A stretch of DNA of 64,000 bases from Sapria himalayana (Eukaryota; Streptophyta; Magnoliopsida; Malpighiales; Rafflesiaceae). Each line of letters starts with the position of its first letter. Positions within the stretch are counted from its first letter, which is position 1. Of this stretch, positions 41,901-53,900 are shown one piece after another. Below the pieces are notes generated by a model, which did no database searches, was not told the DNA's origin, and saw nothing but the letters and a program-made list of their open reading frames with translations. The position numbers and the translations under genes were made by a program. The DNA is taken from contig JAREIK010002991.1 of the NCBI GenBank assembly GCA_029783825.1, positions 1,759,397-1,823,396 of the forward strand. The letters run 5' to 3'.

Positions 41901-44900
41901 GTGCCTGGCCAGGCACGGTTCGGTCCGCGGCACGGCAAACCGGCACGGGTTTATCCCGTGCCGGGAGCCCCGTGAAACCGACCGCATGCCTCCCCTCCCG
42001 CAAAAAAAGACCGCGGGTCGGGTCAAATTCGACCCGACCCGCGGTCCCCCGTTTCCCGAACCGCTCGGACAGGTTTGCCAGAGCTTCCCAGGCGAGGCAC
42101 GGCACGGCCCGTCGTGCCTGTGGGCCGTGCCGGGCCCGGTTTTTTTAAACCGTTCAGTGCCGGGCACGGTACGGTAGCACGATCGTGCTCGTGAAAAATG
42201 GGCCGTGCCGTGCCGGCCCGGCCCGTTTGACACCTCTAGGCTCGACTTTAAAAGTTTGAATCATGGTGTGGACTCTGGTATACGTCCTCTATCTCTACAC
42301 TGCTTTATGGCTATTTTTAATTTTTTTTTATTATTTAACTAAAATTCTTAACTTAACATAATACTTAAATATTTAAAAATAATTAGTATTTTTTTTACTC
42401 TCTCTCTCTCTCACTCTCTTTCTAGTCTTTACTCTTTAATTTATTATTATCATCTAAGTACTACCTCTTGTTTAAAAAAAATCAAAAAAATGACTATACT
42501 AATGAAACATATTTAAATTTAAAAAATGAAAATCTTACACAAAGGTTCGAGTTTGTTGAAACTTTAGTTTCTTCAGTCATCTCAACCCAAACATTTAAAA
42601 AATAAAAAATTAGGATTTCTGTAGTTTGGATTCATTTTAATATAATAAAACAAAAAAATGTTAGGGATGAGTAAGAAGAAATAGCACAGTATAAATATTG
42701 TAAGAGAATTTTAACTTGTAAGAGTACGTTTGAGATTTTGCACCTTAAGAGGCATGTCGAAATGTGTGCCAAAAAACATGGTGCATTAGATCCCACGCAT
42801 ACTCAATTTAGCAATACATTTTTTTAGGTTGAATTGAGTTCATTCTCAAAATTTATCCTCTTCATGTATTACAGCGAGTTGGGTAGGGAATGTACGGTCT
42901 ATGTTGCATGGATACGCCTAGGATCTGTCATGTCCATGTGTCGGACACCCGTCGGATACGTGTCCGATACGCCACACGGCGTATCGGACACAAATCCGTA
43001 TGCGATCCGCCACGTGGCGCATCGGATACGAGTCGTAGACGTATCCGATGCGTTATTCGGAAACAGTCATCGTTAATAACAGACGCGTCGTTTACCAACC
43101 GACACGTTTTTATAATTCTAACGCGTCGGAAATACACTATATATTAACGATTACTCCTACATCTTCAACAAATTGAGGAGCACACCGCTGACAGTGAGTT
43201 GCCGATAAGCTGATTGTGAGAAATAGTTGTCAATTGTCATTGCGTCAAACGGGGAGGGGAGGATCACACCGTCGAGGCGCCGACAGTACCTAAGGTAACC
43301 TAATTCTATAAAGGGAAGGGGGGTTTTGGAACTTGTATCGGGAGGGGGAAGAGTTCGAAAATTGAAACTGCAAAGGGAGGGTGGGGGGAGGGTGTTAGAG
43401 GGTTTAAATTTTTTTTACATTATTTTAAAATATAGAATTTTAAATTATTTTAAAATACAGTATTTAAAATATATGTTAGAGGGAGTTAGAAGCTGTAACG
43501 GGAGGGTGCATGGGTTAGAGTGCTTAAATATATTTTTTTTATATTTTAATTATTATTGTTTGTTTAATATATATACAAAATATAATAAAGAAATAATTTA
43601 TTTTAATTTTAAATACATAATTTTAAGAATAATAATAAATATGCAATATTAAAATATGGAATATTTAAATATGAATACTTTTGTTAGTATGTATTATGTA
43701 ATATTTAGTAATATATAATATCTAAGTATAATAATTTTTGTTATATAATTTATTTTAAATAAATTAATGTTTTATGAAAATAATAAAAATATAATGAAAA
43801 ATGTAATAAAGTATTGATGAAGAAAAAAAATAAGATTAAATTAATTTTGAATTAATATACATTATTTAAAATGCATAATTTTTTTTTCATGCAGAATTAT
43901 ACAATAAAATGAGTTATAATTCCGAGTCTTCAAGTAATCAAGAAAATATTCAAGATGTTGATGATAATGCTTCATTATGAAAATATTTCACGAAAGATGT
44001 AAAATTAGATAAAAGAAAAGGGGGAGAAAATGTTACTTTTCAATATAATTTTTGTAGACAAATATATAGAGGATCATATTATAGAGTCAAGGCTTACTTG
44101 TTAAAAATTAAAGGGACTGGGATTGCATCATGTACTAAAGTAACGAATCAAAATTTGATTGAGATGCGAAGGATGGTGGAGGAATCTGAACAAAGAATGA
44201 AACAATCTAATCCTAAGTCAGTTTCTTTACTCACATTAAGCATTGCAGATTTTTTTTTTGAGAATTCCTCTTCTAATGCTAATCCAATTGATCTAAAAAT
44301 GAGAAAGGAAACTATGGGATCAATTGAAAATGTATTCAAAATTGGTGCATGTGAATTAGTTGACAGTGAGATAGCTAGGATGTTTTATTCTGGAGGGTTG
44401 TCTTTTCACTTAGCTAGAAATCCTTATTATGCACGTGCCTTTAAAAGTACAAGTCAACTACCAGGTTATGTTCCACAAAGCTATAATGCATTAAGAATAA
44501 TATTATTGCAGAAGGAGAAGAATAATATTGATAATCTATTAGAACCAATCAAGAAGACTTGGAATGAGAAAGGAGTGAACATTTGTAGTGATGGATGGTC
44601 AGATGCTCAAAGAAGACCACTTATTAATATCATGGCAGTCTCTGAAAGTGGACCAATATTTTTGAAAGCAATAAACTGTGAAGGAGAGATTAAGGACAAA
44701 CATTTTATAGCTGATTTATTGATTAATACTATACAAGAGATTGGTCCACAAAAGGTAGTTCAAGTTATAACTGATAATGCTGTGGCTTGCAAAGCAGCAG
44801 GATACATTGTGGAAGCAAAATTTTGGCATATCTTTTGGACCGCGTGTGTGGTTCATACTCTTAATCTTGCTTTGAAGAATATTTGTGCACCAACAAACTC

Positions 44901-47900
44901 AAGATATGATGATATGATGGAAAAGTGTGGTTGGATCGCTCAAGTATCAAGTGATGTTTTTTTTATCAAGAATTTCATTATGAATCATGTAATGAGATTA
45001 TCAATGTTTAATAATCATTACAAGATGAAGTTACTTTCAGTGGCTGATACATGTTTTGCTTCAACTATTGTTATGCTTAAACGATTTAAAACAATAAAAA
45101 GAGGCTTGGAGTAATTAGTGATAAGTGAAGAATGAGAAATGTATAAAGATGATGATTTAGTAAAAACTAAAGAAGTAAAGGATAAAATCCTAAATGAAGA
45201 TTTTTGGATGAATGTAGATTATATCCTCAGCTTTACAACTCCTATTTATGAGATGCTTCGATTAGCTGACACTGATAAACCTTGCCTTCACAATATTTAT
45301 GAGTGGTGGGATTCTATGATTGAAAAAGTAAAGAAAATTATTTTTATAAAAGAACATAAAAGCCCCACAGATAATTTAAGGTATACTTTTAATTTAATTT
45401 TTAATTTTTATTATTTTGATTGAAAGTTTTTAAGTTTTAATTATAATTGAACTTATATGATTTGCTATGTATTTTAATCTATAGGTTTTTTTATATTGCG
45501 AATGAAATCTTGGTGGAAAGATGGAATAAAAGCCACATACATTTACATTCTCTTGCTCATTCCTTAAATCCAAGGCAATCTTAAGAGTTTAAATTATAGA
45601 TTATGATAAATTTAATATAAATGATATTCTCTGATGTTTAATATTTTATAATTAATGTTATAACATAACTTGTAGGTATTATAGTTAACAATGGCTTGCT
45701 GAGTCTGGTGATCTTGTTCCACCGCATCGAGATTTAGAAATAGTAAGAGAAATAAAAAAAATGTTTTGAGAGATATTTTTCTAATGAAGGTGAAATGAGA
45801 AGAGCAAATAATGAGTATGCTATATTTTCGGTATTTTTAGGAAGATTTTTTTAGTAGTAATTCCATAAAAGACAGATGATATATGAGTCCTATTAAATGG
45901 TGGGTTATTCATGGAGATGCTGCATCGATGCTTCAATCTATTGCATTAAAATTGTTAGGACAATCTTGTTTATCCTCATGTTGTGAAAGAAATCGGAGCA
46001 CTTATAATTTTATTCACTCCATGAAGAGAAACAAGTTGACACCACAAAGAGCTGAAGACTTAGTTTATATCCATAACAATCTTCGACTTCTGTCAAGGAG
46101 ATCTCCAAACTATAATGAAGGCGAATCTAAAATGTGGGATATTGGAGGTGATGGTTTTGAATCAATGGATATTGAAAATGCTGGAATTCTCGAGATTGTA
46201 GATATTTTTTTTGATGAACCTGAACTAGAAGCTATTTTATTTGATTCATAAGAAAATGTAAATCTTTTGTTTTAATATTTCTTATGTTTGTGTTTGAATG
46301 TTTGTAAAAATAATGTTTGAACATTTTTTTTTATTTATCTAAATTTTTGTTAATGGATAATATTTATATTTAATTTTTTTTTTATGCCGTATCCTAGCTG
46401 TATCCGTATCTTAGTTTTTTGAAATTTGCCGTGTCTCCATTTCTGTATCCGTATCCATGCAACATAGGGTACGGTCAAACTTATCACATTGATGGATTAT
46501 TCGATCAGATTTTTGGAAGAGCAAATGATAGTGAGCATCATGCAGACATATTTTCAGCCTGCTTATTGTAGGATTTTTATGTTTACATCTAGGAATGACA
46601 TGCTAAAATTTTATAAGTTAAAAAAATAAATAATAATTAATGAATTTATGACATATCGTGGAGTGTTATTCGTGACGTTCAATATCTAGATTAGTCACGA
46701 TGATTCATCTTATGCATGTCTCACCGTTCACTATGTAGATTATAAATGGATAATGAATAAAAAAATTTTAGGATTCCATGAGATTCTCAATTCTAATGAT
46801 GGTCCTGCCATTTTTGAGTGTATGTTGAAGATCTTTAGAGAATATAAAATAAAATTTTTAGTATCATATTCGATAATACATCTAATAATAGAGTAGCGAT
46901 TAACATATTTGTTAGGAATATTAGAGATACATTATTAGGAGAGATTTTTCACGTTAGATATATGTGTCACGTGATTAATCCAATTGTACACATGAGTATG
47001 AAGGTGTGTTCCTCTGTTTTGGATAATATACGTAACCCACTAAAATATATTCGCACGTCTCGCTGACAACAGAAGTTTGGTAGTTTTTATTTGTCTGCGA
47101 ATCTTAAGAAAAAAAAATTTCAATTGGATGTGAGACATCATTAGAATTACACGTACATGATATTGGAGCTATGTGTTGGATACGAACACGTAATATTTGA
47201 CTAGTCATTAGTAAGTGTGATAAACTTTTTTATTGACGATAATGACTGGATTATAGGAATTTTATTTATAAAATTCTTGAAAATTTTTTATGACATGACT
47301 AACATATGTTTGTCGGTTTATACTCTCCCGATGTACATTGTATTCAAGTGCATATGTAACATTAGTAGCATTTTTAGGAAGCATCGAGCTGATCCGATAT
47401 TTAGCCATATGATTGCAGACTATGTTGCACGGATACGCCTAGGAACTATCGTGTCGCCGTGTCCGACCCGTGTCGCCGTGTCCACATGTCGGACACGGGT
47501 CGGATACATGTCAGAGACATCCGACGCGTTGTTTGGAAACAGCCGTCGTTAACAACAGACGCGTCGTTTACCTACAGACGCGTCGTTTACCAACTGACGC
47601 GTTTTTACAATTCTAACGCGTCGGAAATACACTATATATTAACTATTACTCCTACATCTCCAACAAATTGATGAGCACACCACCGATAGTGAGTTGCCGA
47701 CAAGCCGATTGCGAGAAATAGTTGTCAATTGTCATTGCGTCAAACGGGGAGGGGAGGAGCACACCGCCGAGGTTCCGACAATACCTAAGGTAACCTAATT
47801 CTATAAATGGAATGGGGGGTTTTAGAATCTGTATCGGGAGGGGGGAGAGTTCGAAAATCGAAACTGTAAAGGGAGGGTGGTGGTGGGAGGTGTTAGAGGG

Positions 47901-50900
47901 TTTAAATTTTTTTTACATTATTTTAAAATATAGAATTTTAAATTATTTTAAAATACCTAATATTTATAATTAATAATTTTTATTTTTAATTTTATTTTTT
48001 TTATCATGACGTATCCTAGTCGTATCCGTATCCTAGTTTTTTAGAATTTGCCGTGTCCCCGTATTTTGCCGTGTCGTATCTCCGTGTCCGTGCAACATAG
48101 ATTGCAGAGATAGAAACTAAGTACTTAAAAAATTGGTTTACCATTACATCTTTTTATTATTTCACTGCATGCATGGTCCCTAGGGTTAAGGTGGAAGGGG
48201 TAAATAATATTTTAACTTATATTTTCTCGTGCATGAACTTGGAAGTCCAACCTGAAAGGTTCATTCATGAGAAGTTGACTGATCTTTTCATATACTACGA
48301 TACCACGTATGATGGTAGTAGTAGTGAGACTGTGAGTATGGACATGAATATCATATTTGGAGATGATGATTTTTTCATTCAGTTAGTGATGGGGAAACGA
48401 TGGGATGGACCGTCGCATAGGAGTAAGCTTTTTTGATACTTAGATATCGATTACTATTCAATCATATAATATTCTGATACTAAGAATCGTAATATATTAC
48501 AGTGGTGGAAATCATATGTGTCTATTTTTTTTGTACTATCTTGGATGACACGGGATCTACTGACTCCTCCGGTGTCGAGCATAGTATTGAAATCTATTTT
48601 TTCTATTACAATGAATATAATTTCAGATAGGAGATCGAGATTATGCTCAGATATTATTGAAGCCTTAGCATGCATAAAGGACTAATAGGATTTGAAGTTT
48701 AGCATCCAGGATCATGCTGGGACAGGGACTGCAGTCGCAGCGAAAGCGGATGAGTTGATTGATAATGATCCATATGATAGTGATTTTTATGTTGATGTTG
48801 AGGATGATCATGATATGCCGATAAACGATTGATGAGGTTGTCCGTTGCCACCCCACATACCATTGCCACTTGATGACTCACGGGTGTCATTTGCAGGATT
48901 GCGACACATCGATACCTGACCACGACACTTATGTTACATTTATGCTTATGCTTATGCTTATGAGTTTTGTATTATTTTTGATTTCGATTTATGATTTCGA
49001 TGTTTTATTTTGTAAATTTTTTTATTTATATTGTATTTGCTTTCGTTTGGGATTGACCTATTGGATGTTTGGTTTGTGTTTGGATTTGTGACTTTGTAAT
49101 TTTTGTTAAAGAAATTTTGTGTTTAATTTATTTATGAATTCTAAAATCTAATTCAAATAAATTATAATCTAAATTTATTAATCTAATTAAAACATATTAA
49201 AAACAAAAAAAAAAAATTAACCTTTATAACTATTCAACAATTTTCAAGTTAAAATATAAATATTTTTAAATATTATCTAATCTAATATATATTTTATAAT
49301 TACATAAACATTAAAAAACAAAAAAATTTAATTTTTTTAAACTGGCCCGTACGAGCCTAACCCGACATGGTAAAATAACCGGCTGTGCCGGCGGACTGTG
49401 CCGGGCCTGGCATGAAGAAATCGTGCGGTGCATTGCCCGGAACGACATGTGTGACACTTCTACACAATTTTCAACCTATACTTTTGCTATCAAATAATTC
49501 TTGTAGAGTCTGATCATCACTTTATTAAAATGAAAATATCTGCTTGTAGATATCATCACAAAGGTATTGAGAGGACTATATATTTCTAGTGTTATTCTGA
49601 AATTGTGCATGCTGAACTTTTATGTATCAATTCGAGGGGGTATCTGGAATACTTTTTTTATTTCTTTGTTTCCACCCATATATGCAAATTGGAAATGCCT
49701 CAAGGGTACTTCAATGTTACCATTATCTTCTTTTTTCTTTGTTTTTTATGTATGTGTACGTAAGTAATTTTTGTATTATTTTTATAATTATTTAATAACA
49801 TGAGAGTTTTTATTTATAGTTTTGATATGTTGATTAACTGTGGAGCGAAAGATCTTCATGGCTAATAGTTGCATTTTTTTTTTGTTTTTCAGGATCTAAA
49901 GCGGAGAGAAGATGCTATTGCAAAATGTATATTCCTGTGCTTCTTGTTGACGTGTTACCTACTCTGCCACTCCATTTTCTGTAATTCTCCTTTTTTCTGA
50001 CAGCTGGTATTGTAATAGAGGAAAAAAATTGGCCCCCTTTTTTTCCTATCATCCATCATGACATAGGAAATGAAATACCGATTCATTTACAGAAAATGCA
50101 GTATCTTGCCTTCACAACATTGTTAGGTATGGCGATATCTTTTATTTATAATCTTGGCAACTTTTTTTTTTTTAATGAAGTGTTATTTAATTTGCAACCA
50201 CTTGTTAACATCGGGGTGCTTTTTTTTGGTTAGTAGCATTCATTATTGAGCGCCCCGCTGCATAACATCATATGTAACTACACTTCATCTTGTTTATTTA
50301 GTAGAAATCAAGTCATAGCTCATCCTTATTTGACAGTTCTCTGCTATTTGTTTACTGATAAAAGCTGAGTCACAACTAGAGATGTCAAGTCTGCAAGGTG
50401 GTTGGGGCATGACATAACCCGATTGAGTCGTGCCTGGCCCGCCACGGCACGGTCCAGAACTGTGCCTTGACTTGAGTCGTTCCGGCCCGAGGCACAGCTA
50501 TTGCCTTGCTGGGCTAGGCGCTATTGTACCGGGCTAGGCACAACACACGTGCCTGGCCTGTTGGCACGGTCCACTGGTACGGTGACCATGACCACATCCT
50601 GGGAATGGGTCATGGGTCATGTTGACCCTCGACCATGCCCGGACCAATTCTAAGAGAATAGGGTGTTTTTTTAAGCATTGCACCTATCATATCCACATGA
50701 TGAATATTTTATATTCTTTTTAAACCTGGATCAGCCATGTTGAAATTGCGGATCGGCCCATTTGGACAAAAGTCCCAATGGCTAAGCCAAGACGGGTGCG
50801 TCTGCATCGCTGTCGCAGTGTCATGCGAACGTGCACACGTGTCACAACAGTCATTGTCGCTGTTAGGCCCGTGTGCTGACGACCCAGCTCTAGGCATGAA

Positions 50901-53900
50901 TCTGCCTAGATTTATGCCGGATGTGCCGTGCTGGGCACGGCATGACTCATTTGATACTTCTAGTCACAACTGTTGGGTAATCGCGCTTCCACGGGTAGTG
51001 AGATTAAGAACAGAAAATACAGAAACAACACAGAAACGAGCAATATATATATCCCAATCCACAAACATCCACGACAAAATCAAAACGAGAAAAAAACAAC
51101 ACAGCAAATAACGTGGTTCGCTAGTCGCTCAGTACGACTAGCTACCTCCACCAGAAAATACTTATGCGTTACAGGTTAAAACCAAGAAATGTATGTCTTA
51201 CAGTATGCAGCACGGCAGTCGCGAAAAATCGTGCAGAGAGAGAGGAGAAGAGACGATGAATAGTTCAACCGGGTCAAAAACAGCCACCCGAAAAATAAAT
51301 ACAAATGTTTTTATACAGAAAATAAACAGCCGGTTCATTTAACTGAAGCGGGTCGGATCATGGACCGGGCCAGGCTCTGCTCTAAAAATTTCGGCCCGCT
51401 GACCGGTCAGCGGGACCTCCGTTATTGTGCTACTGCTGCATCCCCGAGCTTTTAATATTTCATTTCATGCACTTACATAAAAAAATTAAAAAAGATTATT
51501 AAGTTAAAACAAATTACATATACAGCAACAACTTTATCTTTTTTTCAGTGTATTAGATTTATAAACAAAAATCTAAGGCTAAATTTTCTAGCAAATGTTT
51601 TTTAGGAAAGTCATTATCATATCTATTTACTCATAAAAGCTGAGTCACAAAGTAGAGGTATAATAACTGACACATTGATGCAACATGAGTTCACTTTGAG
51701 GTGTCCATCAGCCTGAGCTGGTACAACACAAAGTAGCGTGATATGCCAGGCCAGAGGAGACGACCTGTCGTACCCATGTGCCTACATGGTGTTATGACAT
51801 GTGATCGAGCCTCTAGGAGAGGCACGGGCTCAAGGATCACGACTTTGTAGTTGTAGCTCGTGACCTGGCCTAACTTTTCATAATTCTCAAGTTGAATAAT
51901 ATCTAGCAAGTAATAATATTAGAATCAATCACATCATGAAGTTGAAGTATTTATTTCTTGTTATTTAATTTAGTTATTTTGTTCTTTTTACTTTCTTATT
52001 TCTTGTTATTTATTTCTTGTTATTTGTTATGACCTGACCTAACTTCCAATGGCCCTCTCTTGAAAATAAAAAAATGTAGGATTGATAGATACATATTTAT
52101 AGTTTGAAATAAATTCAATATAATTAAGAAAAAATGTGAATTAGGATAGCTCAAACATTGGTTACTCTTTTTCATAAAATAAAAGATCAAAAATCAATAA
52201 AATAAATAAATAAAATAGATATAAAATTATGATACATATTTTTGGAAGATTGGTCATACTAGAGAGTGTTGTTGATAGTTATTTCTAAAATAAAGATTGA
52301 TAGAACTACAAATTATTCAATGATATAGACTATCTACTAAATCTATTTAGGGGTCCATATGAAATTTTCACACAATGATCATTATCAGAGAGAAATTTGT
52401 AGAATTTCTTTCAAATAAGGTAGTAATTGATGCTTCATATTCATTAAACTCTTATATAAGTATATTTTTCATTTTGTTTATATTATTACAACTAAGTGAA
52501 ATTTTTCTTAAAAGTGAAACAAAAAAATATAAACAAATAATTCATAAACTCTATAAATCTTAATGAATATATTGAGTAAATCACATGGCTAGTTAGATTA
52601 GAGAATCCCTCAAGTTGTGTGCTTTCGTTCATAAAACATAAATAAAATAAAAAAATAAATAAACTATAAACATAACAATCTTCTTTAAATTCATGTATAA
52701 AGATCTAAAATATTAATTTTAAATGAAAGAAATATAAGCTGGAGCCTTCTTGAAGATGTCCACTTGTTGTTATGGTATCTGAATATATATTATAGTAATG
52801 ATTGTATTATATTTTTTTTCATGAAAAAGAATAAGTTCATCCCAATATATTTTTTTTACTTATGAAATATTGAATTAGAGATTATATGTATTATTGCATG
52901 ACTCTCACAATAAAAGTAATAAGAAAAGAAAAATATGTACTTGATATCTTCAACTGCATGCCCAATCCAAACTAAAATATTTTGTAGGTAATAGTTATCA
53001 TTGTTATTAATTTTGCTTCTACATTTGATGTCAAAATTAATTGTTTGTTTCATATTTTTTAAGAAGTCAAGATTATATCTAATAAAAAATATAAAAATTT
53101 ATCATTAACATTTTAGCAATGTAAAATAGTACTAGCTAGAATCTAAATGCTTAGTTAATTGTAAGTGCTCGTGATCTTTGGAAAAGATCTCAAATCTATG
53201 AGTCTTCTTTATATGTTTCAATATGTGAAGATTTACTTTTAGGTAATTACGTAGAAAAGAATTTATAAAATAATTAATTATATTACATACATATGCTAAA
53301 TTTAATTTGATAAAAATTAGATAGTTAATTTTTTTATATGATTAACCTATAAGTAATATAGTTAATTGAATAATCATCATAAAAAAATATATTCTGTACG
53401 CTTAGCTGATATATTTTTATCTTTGAGATATTTTTGATGAAATAAGAATTTATATTAAAGCAATCATGATAATTGGAGAATAAGTATACTCATAATCTAT
53501 AATAAATATCTAAATGAATTTCCTTATTATAAATCCTGTCATAAAATAATTTATCTTCTCACATAGATATGCATTCACAATGAATACTTATATGCAACAG
53601 ACAATAAATATTCTTATAGGTTATGATACTAATTTTTATATTTTATTAGAGTGGAAGATATATATCTTTTCAATCATGATTTGATATCATTATAAATGTG
53701 ATAATACCTTTAAAAAAGATAAAAATAAAGAGAAATATCATAAAGAGAAATATTTAAATTAATTAAAAGATAAAAAGAGGCATGAATACGACAAAATTTG
53801 TGTAATTTCATGTTTACTATAACTTCTGTATTCATTGCCGAGGGTGGTTACAATGTCCAGATCCAAGGAGTTAGCTGCAATGCAAAATTATTTTGTTTTT

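Larger units (their letters stand above)
41177..49462 (+). mobile_element. A9: family A hAT carrying three nested hAT insertions
   Basis: The left end runs TAGAGATGTCAACCGGGC and the right end TGTGACACTTCTA. Flanks are CACAACTT (41169-41176) and CACAATTT (49463-49470), 7 of 8 identical. Subtracting A10, B1 and B2 with their target duplications leaves 3,575 bp, close to A2. The original coding remnants lie at 46476-47411 and 48109-48830. Confidence 0.85.
36509..49892 (+). other. SCAMP intron 3 (13,384 bp)
   Basis: A phase-0 intron between the two halves of the coiled coil. It contains a tandemly repeated AT-rich region (37505-39990), MITE A8 and the nested complex A9/A10/B1/B2. From 36509 to 37500 I see nothing beyond AT-rich DNA. 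Confidence 0.85.

Noticed and set aside
41731..42233. Overlapping open frames of 100-156 codons on both strands at 41731-42233
   Set aside because: They lie entirely within or across MITE A10. Arg/Pro/Gly-rich frames open in several phases are a GC-composition artefact, not genes.
42834..43652. Plus-strand open frames of 80-108 codons at the start of B1
   Set aside because: They fall in subterminal CGTATCCGA-type repeats and the 5' non-coding region of B1, upstream of the likely transposase start.
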